Positions 11,190-23,504 of a stretch of 64,000 nt of DNA are shown here, in pieces. How positions within the stretch are numbered: the first letter of the stretch is position 1; each line of letters opens with the position of its first letter. Source of the stretch: Lytechinus pictus (Eukaryota > Echinodermata > Echinoidea > Temnopleuroida > Toxopneustidae). The stretch spans positions 41,040,373 through 41,104,372 of the forward strand of contig NC_087251.1 in assembly GCF_037042905.1 (NCBI RefSeq), written 5' to 3'. The notes under the pieces were generated by a model that was not told the DNA's origin, ran no database searches, and was given only the letters and a program-made list of their open reading frames with translations. A program made the position numbers and the translations under genes.

Positions 11190-14100
11190 ACCTGTATGGC
11201 TTGGTATCCAAACAAATATTATTCGTTTACCTAGTGTATTGATTTTATACAGAATTTCCAATAACTGAACAATATAAGGATGTTTATGATTTCTACTTTG
11301 TAATGCCGTTAAAGAAGACAAAGAATCTGTATAAATAACAAAAAGTCTACAGACACAGTTTTCTACAACACCTAAAGCCATTTTCAAAGCTAATAACTCA
11401 GCAGTATATATGGAAGAACTATCTGGCAATCTAACTTGTTTTTGTATAGGACCACTTATACAAGCTGCACCTACTTTATTCTGGTGTTTTGATCCATCTG
11501 TATAGATTGCACGATAATTACTATATATATGTCTTATTTCTCCAAATTTATTTAGGAAAACTAAATCACTTGTAAAACCCTTTTTATATGTTCTTAGTGT
11601 AAAATCAATTACTGGTTCAGCAATCATCCATGGTGGAATATTAGATATCAAGGAAGGAGCTACGTTAGTAGCATCCAGTATATGTGTTAAAGCTTCTTTA
11701 GTACGTAAACCAAAAGTTTTGATGGCTGATGGTTTACTAGTATAAAAATTAATATATCGTGGCGTGAATGTACAATCATATGTCGGATTATGAGAGTTAT
11801 TTTTTAATTTTATCGCATAGTGTAAAGAGAGCTTTTCGTACCTTAGATGTAAGGGGGGTTCATTAGCCTCCACATAAAGACTCTCCATAGGAGATGTACG
11901 AAATGCTCCTAGACAAAGTCGAAGTCCTTGATTCTGTATGGGTTTCAATTTTTCAAGATATGACTTTCGAGCGGAACTATAAACTGCACTGCCATAATCA
12001 AGCTTAGATCTAACTAAAGATCTATATAAACGGAGAAGGACAATGCGATCAGCACCCCAATCCATTTTGGACACAACCTTCAAAAGATTTAAAGCTTTAT
12101 GACACTTTTGTCTTACATAATCAATATGAGCTTTAAAATTGAGTTTATTATCAAAGATTTAGCTTAGGTATTTAGTTTGTTGAACTACAGGAATGATAGA
12201 GCCATTTATTATAATTTTAGGATCTGGATGTACTGATCATTTAGTACAAAATGTACACAAACTGTCTTGGTTTTCGAAAAGCGGAAACCATTCTCATCTG
12301 CCCACCTTTCAATTCTATTTAGACAATTTTGTAATACTGTTTCAATGGTCGACATACTTCGTGACGAACAAGAAATACAAAAGTCGTCCACAAACAAGGA
12401 CTTATCAAACCTAGGATTTACAACGTCAACAATGCTATTGATCTTCAATAAGAACAAAGTAACAGAAAGTATGCTACCTTGAGGAACACCCATTTCCTGA
12501 TTGTGTAATTCTGAAAAAGTTGACCCAAGGCGGACTCAAAACACACGATTCGAAAGAAAATTCGGAATGAAAATGGGCAACCTGCCCCTCAACCCAAGAT
12601 TGAAAAGGTCTCTCATAATTCCATACTTCCAAGTAGTATCATAGGCCTTTTCAAGATAAAAAAAGACAGATACCACATGGTGACCTCGAATAATGCCATC
12701 ACGAATGAAGGATTCAAGGCGAATAAGTTGATCAACAGTGCTTCGATTATGACGAAAACCACTTTGAAACTTTGAAATCAAACCACGCTTCTCCAAGAAC
12801 CAAACTAATCGGGCATTAATCATTCTTTCCATGGTTTTACAAAGACAACTAGTCAAAGAAATGGGACGATAATTTGTAGGCTTAGATGTATCCTTACCAG
12901 GTTTCGGAATAGGAATAATGGTAGCTTCCCGCCACGAATCTGGGAAGTCACCTGTTCTCCAAATTGTGTTTAATATATCTAAGTACTAAAAGAGATGCTT
13001 CTGGTAAATGTTTTAAAAATTGATAATGAATGTCATCTGGACCAGTTGCAGTATCATGACATTTACCGAGTGAGTTTTTCAACTCAGAGATAGTAAATGG
13101 GATATTATAATCCTTTACATTATTTGATAAAAATTGAGTTCCTGACTTTCTGCTTGATTTTTATAAATCTGAAATGTAGGAGAATAATGATTAGATGATG
13201 AGTTATGTTCAAATTCCTCTGCCAGTAAATTAACAATATCTGTCCTTTCTGTACATTTTTCATCATCCGATTTAGTCAAATAAGATACAGAATTACTCAG
13301 ATGTTTTCCACATATTTTCCTCACCATTTCCCACACTTTATTAATGGGAGTATGAATATTCAGTTTAGAAACATAATTTTTCCAAGATTGACGTTTATTT
13401 TTCTTGATAATATTGCGTGTGTTTGCTCTTGTTTCTCGATATTTTCGCAAATTGTTATTATTTGGGTATTTTTTAAATTTCCTTAAGGCCTTTTTACGAC
13501 ATTTAACAGCTTCTTTACATTCAGCATTAAACCAAGGATTATGTTTACGATGAGAAGAACCAGATTTTGGTATCGTATTGGTAGCTATATCAAGTAATGT
13601 ATGAGAAAACAAAGCAAGAGTATCCTGTATCCTGAAAATTATCATTATTAATATTTAATAAACACTGATTTGAGAAAGCATCCCAATTTGCTTTGTGAAG
13701 TTGCCATTTAGGAACTTTTTCCTCTGGCAAAGGTCTTACAATTTCAATAAGAATAGGGAAGTGATCGCTACCACATTGTACACTATGGACTTTCCATTGG
13801 AAATCCATAAAAATATTAGGTGAACAAATAGATATATCGATAGCCGTCATGGAACCAGAGGCTGGATGAAGATATGTAGGAGAATCATCATTTAAAAGAC
13901 ATAAATCAAAATGTTCAAGCATTAGCTCAACAATATTACCTAATCTATTTGAGTTCTGACAGCCCCAAAGGGAACTGTGAGCATTAAAATCCCCTACTAA
14001 CAAAAAAGGTACAGGAAGCTGGTTAACTAGTCTAACTAATTCAGCTTCTGAAAGCTCATGTCTAGGTGGAATATATATGGAACATATTGTAAAAGTGCAG

Positions 14101-14408
14101 TGGAGGGTTATTTTAGCTGCAACAGCTTGTAGATTAGTATGAAGTTCAAGAGCTTCACGTGGAACTCCTTTCTTAATCAATATTGATGAACCTCCAATAG
14201 GTCTACCATCTATCAAAGAAGTACTAGTTTTATTAAACATATCATAACCCCTAAATGAAATATTATCTGAATCTCTCAAAAATGTTTTTTGTAAACACAT
14301 AACATATGGATTATGATTAATTAAAAGACATTTTATTTCCTCATAATTAGGTTTTACTCCTCGACAGTTCCTTCGAACAACGGCTTTTTCCTTCCCATGA
14401 TAATATAT

Positions 14409-15692
14409 TTACGTATTATCTAATTTTTGAACCAGTTTAATTTTAGAGGAGGGTTGATGAATTGGATAAATATCCATATCTTCATCTCTCTCAATTGATA
14501 ACACATCATACTTATTTTTAGTTACTACTGAGTCAGTTAACTTTGGTTTTGATACATTTATCTGAGGTTTACTTTTCACTTTAGTTGATGGTTTTTTAGT
14601 TTCTTGATTACTTGAAGTATTTCTAGTGGGAGGATCCCGTGAGAGACTTCGACTTCGGCGACCATCCTTAGTCTTAGTCTGCCCCTTCTTCTGTTGATCT
14701 TGTTTTTGAGTTTGAGACTTAGGTTTCTCTGTATTTGTTGCTTTATTATTTTCAAGAGTCACAGGGAAATCACCATTTAACCAAGTTATGTCAGTTTGGG
14801 TAGTGGCTGTAGTCTTAGGCTGTTGAGTTACTTTAGATTGTTGATTAGTTCCTCCAGTACTTTGTTTGGCCTTATCTGTGTATGAACAACTTTGAGTATG
14901 TTGTGTTTGATACAGCTTCCGTGCTTCAGGATAGGATAGGTTACCCAAAGCTTTCAGTTCTTGGATTCTTTTCTCCTCGATCCACTTTGGACATGACCGA
15001 GAATTAGCAGGATGACTGCCACCACAGTTGATACACTTTGATGGAACTTGGCAGGAAGAGCCAGTATGATCATCCTTGCCACAATTCTCACAACGCTCAT
15101 TCAGTTGACAATTGCTTCTGAAATGGCCAAATTTTTGGCACTTGAAGCATCGAATGGGGTTTGGGATGTAAATATCCACCTTTACTTGCAAATAGCCAAC
15201 CTTGATATATGGAGGAATGGTAGATCTGTTAAAGGTTAGAAACAAGGTATTAGTTGGTTTCTTAATTCCATTCTGATTGACTGTTACTCTATGGACATTG
15301 ATTACTTGCTGATCAGCAAGTTCCTCAAGAATTTCATCATCGTCGCAGTCTCTAAGTTCAGGGCAGCGAACTACCCCTTTACACGAGTTTAAGGTCTTAT
15401 GTGGTGAGACTTTAATAGGAATATTGACAAGTTTGTCGGTCTTGAGCAAATTACTCGCCTGACCAGCTCTCTCGACTTCCACCAGAATATCACCTGATCT
15501 TAACCTTTTGATTGACTTCACAGGTCCAGCTAATGACTCGACACCTTTATTTACAGCAAATGGCGATAGTTTGAGTGGTTTATTTGGATCACTACCCTGA
15601 ATGACCAGAAAACGTGGGAAGTTAACTGGCTCAATACCATCATTGGAATCACTTCTACTCCGCTTATTGGATTGTTTGTTGAAATTAGCCAT
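14409..15692 (-). CDS. LINE ORF1: zinc-knuckle RNA-binding protein
   Basis: A 427-residue intact frame. Residues about 180-235 hold three cysteine knuckles: CFKCQKFGHFRSNC, CENCGKDDHTGSSC, and a third starting CINCGG. An RNA-recognition-like region precedes them, and a long Gln/Lys/Ser/Thr-rich tail follows. ORF1 proteins of I-group LINEs coat the element RNA. The start is the first ATG after the 5' UTR. ORF2 continues in the same frame directly after this stop codon. The intact frame beside a broken ORF2 suggests a fairly young copy. Confidence 0.9.
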   Translation of the reverse strand: MANFNKQSNKRSRSDSNDGIEPVNFPRFLVIQGSDPNKPLKLSPFAVNKGVESLAGPVKSIKRLRSGDILVEVERAGQASNLLKTDKLVNIPIKVSPHKTLNSCKGVVRCPELRDCDDDEILEELADQQVINVHRVTVNQNGIKKPTNTLFLTFNRSTIPPYIKVGYLQVKVDIYIPNPIRCFKCQKFGHFRSNCQLNERCENCGKDDHTGSSCQVPSKCINCGGSHPANSRSCPKWIEEKRIQELKALGNLSYPEARKLYQTQHTQSCSYTDKAKQSTGGTNQQSKVTQQPKTTATTQTDITWLNGDFPVTLENNKATNTEKPKSQTQKQDQQKKGQTKTKDGRRSRSLSRDPPTRNTSSNQETKKPSTKVKSKPQINVSKPKLTDSVVTKNKYDVLSIERDEDMDIYPIHQPSSKIKLVQKLDNT

Positions 15693-16262
15693 ACTACTCT
15701 TTTTTTAATTCAGCACCATTGCTCCCCACCCACCATCGGAGTCCAACAAGGGGACGTCATATATATATATATAAGGATAATCACTTATACTGACGCCAGA
15801 GATTTAGCAGTGCTATACTCCGAGCAAACCAAAATCCACCCTGATTGACCTACTTAAGCAGTTGCCTTCTAAGATACTATACCAAAGTAAATTGAAAGTA
15901 GTGTCAAAAGAATCCAAGTTCAAACTATCACATCGCTTGAGACCAAACAACACAAAACCCAAAAATACACATCAAGAGACAACAAGAAATAAACCAGTTA
16001 AAATAGCATCTTAGGGCTGAACACCACCAGCCGATTGATTTTAACCAGGCTTATAAAAACCTCCCGACTAGGAGAATCCAGGGCCAAAATGACGTGTTGT
16101 TTCAGGAGGACCGCAGTCACACCATCCACTCAATCATCAGGATACCTTTCTCCCCCAACACGGGTCGCAGTCCACGGCAAACAGACTGTCTCTTTTAGTC
16201 GCCTCTTACGACATGCAGAGAATACAGCGGGCCTATTCTCTAATCCCCGAACCCACAGGGGA
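15693..16262 (-). promoter_or_regulatory. LINE 5' UTR with conserved 5' hairpin
   Basis: The - strand starts TCCCCTGTGGGTTCGGGG, which can fold as CCCC/GGGG, and soon reaches CGTAAGAGGCGACTAAAAG. This 5' signature is shared by many I/Nimb-type elements and probably contains the internal promoter. No coding frame is present. Confidence 0.6.
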
Positions 16263-16483
16263 TTCATCACATGTTGAAGAATATGAAGTAACTTTCAATT
16301 TTTTTTCAAGAAAATACCTCACTTTGTCTGTCAAAGGGACCTTTTGTGTGTGTGTTACAGAAGAATGTTACCAATATTATAAACCTGCCAAAGTCTTTGA
16401 GTGTCATCAAATAATGTACATAAAGCTCAAGGAGCTGTGATGAACTAGAATTTTGTAATTGATGGTGGAATGAAATGATGCAG

Positions 16484-16784
16484 AATATAATGATAATAAT
16501 AAAATAGTCAGTTCTTGTATACCGCATAACACATTATGAATAAAGTCTCTATGCGCTTCCGAAGGACTTGGATATTATTACCCTGGATGTAGCTCAAGCA
16601 GCTTTTACGTGCTCGGCATTTCATGGAATAAATTCCTGCCAGGTACCCATTCACCTCACCTGGGTTGAGTGCAGCACAATGTGGATTAATTTCTTGCTGA
16701 AGGAAACTACGCCATGGCTGGGATTTGAACCCACAACCCACTGTTTCAAAGACCGGAGACTAATCCACTCGGCCACAACGCTCC
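16484..16784 (-). mobile_element. tRNA-derived SINE
   Basis: On the - strand the head reads GTGGCCGAGTGGATTAG (A box) and GTGGGTTCAAATCCCAGCC (B box), the layout of a long-variable-arm tRNA (Leu/Ser-like). A body containing CAGGTGAGGTGAATGGGTAC and an ATT-type tail (16481-16505) follow. It lies just downstream of the LINE in the same intron. Confidence 0.85.
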
Positions 16785-17016
16785 ACAATATAGAATTTAC
16801 AACATCAAGCTATGCACTAATAAGCGCTGCTGAAGAAGCAGCTGCTACTCACCGTAGTTGCACTTTGTGTCCTCCAGAAAAAAAGTGCTTTATTAATCCA
16901 GATATTGTTTTATATATTAACTTTTTGAGTGGAAATTGAGCAGAGGACGTAAAGCAAGTAATGAAATTGACCTTCTTTCAAAATACCTCTTTGAATTTGA
17001 TCTTGTTGATTTTCAG

Positions 17017-17234
17017 AGAGACCTTGTCGCTGTTGAAGAGAAGGTAGAATCCACCTCGGCTCAAGCAGCCCAGCTTGTTGAGGAATACACGGACGCTTAT
17101 CAGCATATCAGTGAGGAGAATGATACTATGGTGTCTGCATGGAATATGTTACTAGAGAGAGCTGCTTTGAGGAAAGATAGATTGATGCAAGCAGAACAAC
17201 TTCAGCTTTACTTCAATGAATTCAGGGAACTCAG
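17017..17234 (+). CDS. Spectrin exon D
   Basis: The exon follows a GATTTTCAG acceptor and ends at a GTAAGG donor in phase 2. It encodes RDLVAVEEKV, SAWNMLLERA and QLYFNEFREL, which are helices B and C of one repeat and helix A of the next. The split codon AG|T is completed by the exon at 23505. Confidence 0.9.
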
Positions 17235-18952
17235 GTAAGGACACTCCTCATTATTGTCTTATGACCGTGCTTTGATTTAGGGATTGGTTGTGAATCATTT
17301 AGATTAATTTGAGAGAAATTGTTTGGAAATCTGTACGTTGTGTTGTGCTGAAATAAAACAAATTCCTCCCCCCCCCCTCCCAATATTGGAGACTCTTCAC
17401 TTTGCTGGTTTGAGAAAATGTTGGCCAAAGAAAGTACTTCTTCACAAATGTAGTGAAACCTCTGTAGACAAGCAGAAAAGCATTATTTACATCAATAACT
17501 GGGATATACTCATTTGATTTGCTAGTTCATTACGATTAACTTGCACGCCGAATAAAAGTACACAATTTTTCCTGCGCGCGCGCAGCATCTCCCTACGCAC
17601 GCACTATCCCAAGATCATCACGCAAATAGGCGTCCATTTCCTCTTACTTTCGCCTGCCGCCGTGATCAGACGTTAGCTAAGTACACTCCCACTTTACTTC
17701 TTAAAAGTGTCTGTTGTTTACATATTTATCTATGTATTTACAGCATATTTCAATCATTTGCCTTTCGGCTTTAGATTGATTTCATTTATATCCTACTGCA
17801 TGGAGCTTTCGTGTTATTATTCACGTTTTTCTTAAATAAACTTGTGAGTTCCGAACCGTCAGTTTCGTTTTCTCACAGACGGGTTGCTTCCGCTTCCCTT
17901 TCCCGTAGCTCCGCGCACTCCTCCTGCGTGCCACAGGCATTGATACGACGCTTCCTTTATAATCCTTTTTAATTCTTTATTATTCTTGACTTGCTCCTTT
18001 GCCTCGTCTTGAATTGAATTGATTTTATTTCCTCTCCACAGCTTAGGCTATGAGACAGGTAGGAGCGTCGTCCTTGTTTGTTCTCAAACTTGTTTTCAAC
18101 TTGTTCTTTTGTGAGTCGGTTGATTGTCTCAGTCAATCTTTTGTCCTTGTTTGATTAATTGATTGATTGATTAATTAATGAATTAATTAATTGTTTAATT
18201 AACCAATTGGTTAATTGTTTAATTATTAATTAATTTTAATAATTATTTTTGTATTGAAATTTTTTTTTTAGACTTATTGTCTTTAAAAAAAATTTTCTCT
18301 TAAATTTTTTGGGAAGCCCCCCTGTTCTCTATTAGCGTCCTTTAAAAAAGTTTTCGCTAATGAGTTTTCGGCTTTCCAGTTTAAAGGAAGTAAGTTTTTA
18401 CTTTTTCCTTTCAGATCAGCTCCTTTACTTACTTTACTTATTTCTTTTGACCCTTGTCCAAAAAAAAAAAAAAAAAACCTTTTTTTTTTCTTAGCTGATC
18501 CTGCTCTTCGTCCTTGGACTTAGGACTTAGACGTTTCTGTTTTTAATTAATTCACGTCATGTATACGTGTAATTGAAAAAAAAAAAAAAAAAAAAAAAAA
18601 CTTTAGTTTTTTTTTCTCACTTCAGCTTCTTAACTTTGTTTGATCTCATGTTTAAGAAGTCGGTCCTGTTCTTTCCGAAGTTATTAATTTTATTATTAAT
18701 ATTTTCTGAAAAGGATCTTGCTTGTCACCTTTCTTGCCCACCCACCCCTCCGCCCCCTCTCTGTTTTCGACCCTCCTTTTGTTCTTTCAGGCTAAGAACT
18801 TACCAGGTAGATGAGCTCTTTTGACTCATCTCCTGATGACTCGAAACCTGCCGCTGGGAGAAAACCAGACATGGTATTTTGTTCCTGTGATCAGCGGCGG
18901 TGAGTATGAGGGCAAGAGAGTGAGACCCTTTGCGATGGGCTCTAAAAAGGAG

Positions 18953-19404
18953 GGTGGAACCGTAGAGTTGCGTCCACGTGCCCAAGAGGGTGGAACCGTG
19001 GAACCGCGCCCACGTGCCGAGTGTTTTAGGGTGAAACTGTGGCGCAGCGGCCACGTGCCTGAAAGGTGATAGCCAAGGCTCCCTCGACGGGACCTGAACC
19101 TATTTTGGGGAGTGTTGTACTAGTATAGAAAACTTCACTCCTCCAGGGCTGCTTTACCCACCGGCTATCGGGTCCAACAAGTCCGGGTTAAGAGCATGGG
19201 ACTCTTTTCCCGGCACAGACTAGGCTTGATGCTTTGTCAGTCTCCTTCAGGGAGCATTAGCAAAGGGCTACCAGCCCCTAGTCGCTAGAGACACGTGCGC
19301 TCGACTCCGTCAATCTCACGATTATCTGATTAGGGTGGAACCGTGGAATCACGTTCACGTGCCCTTAAAGGTGGAACCGTGGAATTAGCGTTCATGTGCC
19401 TAAA
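18953..19404 (+). repeat. CACGTG palindromic repeats in DIRS-like copy 2
   Basis: Five GGTGGAACCGT...CCACGTGCC units lie at about 18953, 18989, 19028, 19333 and 19370. They are the same family as at 1699-2192, with one unit fewer. Confidence 0.75.
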
Positions 19405-22400
19405 CGGCTTGATCAGATTTGGGTGATTTTTCTCATGCGAGATATCACGTTCCCCCTGTCTCTTGTGCCCTATTCTGCCCCCCGGCGGGGGCCGCATAGA
19501 AGAGGAAGAAGAAGAAATTCTAGGTTGCTAACCCCGCTTCGCGGGCAGACCTTTTCTCTCTAATTCTTGTGCCGATGGCCAGGCCCTTTTCTTTGAAATT
19601 GCCGGCCCTTTCACCCGCACGGGTGTTTTCACGATATGCACAGGTGCTGCTGACGTATGGGTCTCACCCAGCAAGTCGGCAAGCCCCCGTATGTCGCTGG
19701 TTGGACGCTGCAGCCGCTTGGCTGCTTTCTGTCGGTCTTATTGCCGGTGTCGGGCATTGAGCGGATTGAGTTTCTCCCGCCAGCCCTCACTCCGGGAAGC
19801 TGTCGGTGAGTTCACCCGCATGGGTATCCCCCATTAATATGCAGGTACTCCCGAATTCGCCCTCTACGTCAAGCTTCACAGTTTGACCGGGCATCGCTTA
19901 CGGCAACGGCTCTTTCAGCGGTAACTCTCTCCATTCTACCCCCTAGGCGGGCCTGTAGATTGGAGGTAAGAATTTCTAACATACCACATGCCTTCCTTCT
20001 CTCATGAGAACGTTTGGCTGTTTTTGAGAGGGCAACATATCACGCCCGTGGACCGTCCGCCCAGGCGACGGGACCGTCAGCTTTTGGCCTGAACCTCACT
20101 TTCTATACGAAAGTAAGGGTGCCCTGTCTTTACTTTTAACTCCTTCTCTTCCTTGTAAGGTTAGAGTCAGGGCTAGTACAGACACCCGACCTCCAGCGAT
20201 CGCCGCTGTAGTGAGGGCGACTCCAATATTAGCACCATCACTGCTCAGCGGTATGTCTCACTATCTCGTAGCTCTGCCGAGCTTATGAGCAGAAATATCG
20301 GATCTGAATGTCAAGGCGATTAATAGTTCTCCTATACTTAATAATCGCTATGCCTTCACCACCCGGTGCATTATGGTTATTTTGTCACCTGTTTGTCTCG
20401 TATTCGGACGGCTCGTGCGAGCCCTGCCCGAGCTGCCATCATCGGTCGCCCCCCCGGACCCCGCCGGCAGCACCCGCACCGAACGCCCGGAGGGAATCGG
20501 CTATTTATATGCCAGATACCCCTCCTGTTGACATTCACAACTTGTTCCCCGAGTCTTTCCCGGTCGGGTAAGCATCATCTCGGTGGAAAGAAACAGCCAT
20601 ATATCTCTTTAGATTGTCGGCTGTGTACGTGCGTTCAGGCTTGTTTCAAGCCCCAGGTTTTTTCTGTCGGCATTTCTATGCCTACTTCCTGGGCGCACCC
20701 ACCGTGCCGGGTCGGCGAGTTCACACCAAACTGTCCGCCACCAGGCCATCGGTCGAGCTCAAACAGTCTATCCGATAGACTGCCCTCTATGTGGGTCAAG
20801 CTTGCGGGCGTCTCCGCCGCTTCCTCGTGTGGAGTGGGCTACGGTCGATGCATTTACCGTGCCCGTGTGTCGAGTTGTCTTCTTTTTAGAAGCTTTTTCA
20901 CTCGGCACACTTGAGTCGCCTCGCAGGCTGCTTTCATCCTCCTTCCATGCTATGTATGTGGCCATGGTCACTGCGTGACCGAGGATGATGTAATCGTGGT
21001 GGATATACATTTATGTATAAAATGTATGCGTGTGTGTATGTATACTTATGCCTGTCTAACCACGATCACCACGACCCGCTTTCTCTCGGGCCGACTGTGG
21101 ATGAGTCCCTCCATGAAAGTGATTTACTTCACTGGAGTTCTTCTTTTTAGAAGCTTAGATTCTCATCCCCCGTTGCTTAGGGCGTCATTTTTGCCGCCCC
21201 CCGCAGCTTCTCGGAACTCCTTATCTTACCGATATCGGACTGTTCCATGCTGTCGCAACGGGCACCGGCGGTGCTTGCCCTTGCAATCACCAGAGAAACC
21301 AGGCCTTGTGGCTGTTTTCGTAAACAACCTTGATAGGACAGGGCCGTTGTTACCTCACTCAATTCCGTCGGGAACGTAACTGTTGAGGTATCATGTCTGG
21401 CGTTGTCTGTTGGTTCAGAACATCTTGACCGACATCTCTTGATCATCGTTTACACGTAAGATCATGACAGAGACATTGTTCGCCAGCTCACTTCTGGCGT
21501 ACGCTTGCTGCGACTAGGGATTGCTCCGCTCAGCGGACATCCATCGCAGCCTAGCCTTACGGGCCCTCTCGGCGATGGCGGCTTCAGCCAAACCACCGCC
21601 CACCTCTCCCGCCGCGGGCACTGCACCCTCGGGCGGGTGTTTTATTTAGTACGGGAGAAAGGGGATCCGGGGTCCTCTCTCGATCGCTCTGTCTATCACA
21701 CTTATTATGTCGTGATGCGTGCCGCGTTTTTTCTCCGACACGCCCGTTTGAGCTGTTTTGACCAGACTGTTCTATTCTACATAGACAGCAGGTCCGTGGC
21801 ATTTTCTTATTAACAGGATGGCACTCAGTCGCTTTTCTCGACACATTGACTGCCTTACGAGTGGTTTACTTCAACCTTACTCTCTGTCGTTCCATGTCCT
21901 TATCGGACCGCTGGAAACGTCCTGCCACAGCTCTCTATCAGAATTCTGCAGATGTTCTGCCCTCACGCATTTGAGACAGATATCGAATTCTGGGCGCTTT
22001 CTCCCACGCGGGGGCTTCTGAGATATCTCGCATTCCTTACGTTTGCATGGTTGCGGCTTGGCTTAAATTATTAAGCCGGTGACTTGACCGTGGCTTTTTA
22101 TTAGCTCCGCTGTCGCCTTCTCAGATTGATTGATTGATCACTTACTGAACCGTACAAGTTTCAGTCTTCCGATCACGATTCTTGTCGAAATTTTCAACAA
22201 AATCGGATCGTTTTTTGATCATCGGCAATTATCATCCCTCCGATTACGGATGATTAATACCTTCAATCCGAATCTTACAACCTCTTGAGTTCTTCTCAAA
22301 CGTTGAGCTTGTATGGCTTAGTCGGTCATGGCACCTGTCGGTCGTTCTTGACGCTTGACTAACTCCCTCTGGGGTCGGTATTCAGGGTATCTTTTGTCTG

Positions 22401-22590
22401 TCTATCAGTCGAGATCCCTCCTGTATCTGTTTATATATAACCATTTACAGTACAAAGCTTTGCATACTTCTGCATCGCTCCCGGACCGTTGCCGGGATTG
22501 GCTTAGATAAGGTGTGACTTCTAACCCTCGTCTTTGTTTGCCATTCTTCAGACAATTCCCAACTCTGTGCAGTTGGTTGTTTTGTCGCGC

Positions 22591-22815
22591 GAGCCGTTTG
22601 CGGCAGCTTCTCGAGACATCTTTTCACGCTGGATTGTTGAAACGATCAAGTCAGTTGGTGATGATGTTCTCCTTCTGACACTAGGCCGAGGGCCCATGAT
22701 ACTATAGTATCATTCTTCTTGGGCTCTTTCTATGGAATCGTCGTATACGACATCTTGAGGACCGCCTTTTTGGCGCTCTTCTAATTCCTTGTTCTTAAGG
22801 ACCTTTCTTCACATG
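22591..22815 (+). pseudogene. Tyrosine recombinase remnant, copy 2
   Basis: It carries the same ordered blocks as 6046-6270, broken at the same places (SRWIVETIK, then RAHD, then YDILRTAF, then SLFLRTFL in changing frames). Shared breaks mean the defect predates the spread of both copies. Confidence 0.6.
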
Positions 22816-22936
22816 AGGCCTTATTTGCCTCCTCTGTCCTTAAGGCAGCGGCCTTTCGTGTCTTCATCTCCCTATTTTTGTACGCACTTTCTTAGTCTAG
22901 ACATGCCTCCCTTCACGTTGAATCCGTGTTGGTCTA

Positions 22937-23031
22937 GCAAATCAAATGAGTATATCCCAGTTATTGATGTAAATTATGAAAATACTTACCATGATTTTTT
23001 TATTTACGAGATAACTGGATATACTCATTTG
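22937..23031 (-). repeat. Internal complementary region, DIRS-like copy 2
   Basis: The first half is complementary to the left outer end at 17486-17524. The second half matches the right-end extension seen only in copy 1 (complement of 6664-6715), since copy 2 has lost its own right end. Confidence 0.85.
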
Positions 23032-23504
23032 AACCCTCCCACCGACCCCTCGCCTTGCGTGGCAACATGTCTTGCGTTCAGGCTCATGAGAGGAAATGGA
23101 CACCTATTTGCGTGATGATCTTGGGATAGTGCATGCATAGGGAGATGCTGCGCGCACGCAGGAAAAATTGTGTATTTATAAGTTTCATCTGGTATAATTG
23201 TATTGTTCTACTTGAATTTGGAATAATTAGGCAAGGTGTGGTCCACAGATAGCTAATCAGGCCAAACCGTGCCCTAAATAGTCTGGCAGTGGGGACAGGG
23301 AATGCTTGCAGGTGGTGCAGGGTTGGTAGTCCTTGTCTTCCCAGCCTGTCTGTATTCTACAACCACTGCAGTTCTGTTGGCTTCGCATACTTTGCCACTC
23401 GTTGTGAACGGCTGTTCGCCATGCTCTTGGGCTGTTTACTTTATCTATCATTGTAGTAACTCACATATTAGAAATCTGTAATCCCATATCTCATTTCTTT
23501 CTAG

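Larger units (their letters stand above)
9607..14402 (-). pseudogene. LINE ORF2: endonuclease, reverse transcriptase, RNase H (broken)
   Basis: Read from the - strand, the endonuclease (about 14375-13650) shows GDFNAHSSLWG and SDHFP. A linker region follows. The reverse transcriptase spans about 12860-12200, with KFQSGFRHNRST, GVPQGSIL and FVDD. RNase H (about 11580-11170, resuming at 10092) shows YTDGSKHQ, AELLALKMAL, YTDSLSSL and WIPSHTG. The C-terminus (9855-9607) has a CISC...HILIEC zinc-binding motif. Stops and frameshifts separate these pieces. In the first catalytic motif of the reverse transcriptase, the expected FFDLEKAYD reads FFYLEKAYD, so a catalytic aspartate is lost. The enzyme would have nicked target DNA and copied RNA in place. 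This copy is inactive. Confidence 0.88.
9249..16262 (-). mobile_element. I/Nimb-like non-LTR retrotransposon, interrupted
   Basis: The element is oriented on the - strand. It has a 5' UTR beginning with the GGG/CCC hairpin and CGTAAGAGGCGAC motif common to I-group LINEs, a zinc-knuckle ORF1, and an ORF2 with endonuclease, reverse transcriptase and RNase H. It ends in an ATCA-type short repeat tail (9246-9258). A ~15 bp target duplication flanks it (TTCATCATATGTTGA at 9234-9248 and TTCATCACATGTTGA at 16263-16277, one mismatch). It lies in the intron between spectrin exons C and D. A hAT element at 10093-11189 disrupts ORF2. Confidence 0.88.
17482..23174. mobile_element. DIRS-like retroelement, copy 2 (right end truncated)
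   Basis: This copy is closely similar to copy 1 over its whole length. It lacks about 565 bp (repeat region) and about 117 bp (matching 4689-4805), and has a ~20 bp gain near 21668. The left inverted repeat (17488-17640) is intact. The right repeat stops at about 23174 and lacks the outer ~85 bases. The two terminal repeats of this copy share variants that copy 1 lacks, such as ATCACGCAAATAGG. No long open frame is present. It lies in the intron between spectrin exons D and E. Confidence 0.82.

Noticed and set aside
16200..16262. HDV-like ribozyme at the LINE 5' end
   Set aside because: A simple hairpin is visible, but I could not fold the double-pseudoknot core.
16720..16784. A functional tRNA gene on the - strand
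   Set aside because: The A and B boxes are good, but the sequence continues into a SINE body with an ATT tail, and a similar unit occurs at 28110-28174.
301..23174. Segmental duplication as the origin of the two DIRS-like copies
   Set aside because: Flanks differ and the terminal repeats are homogenised within each copy.
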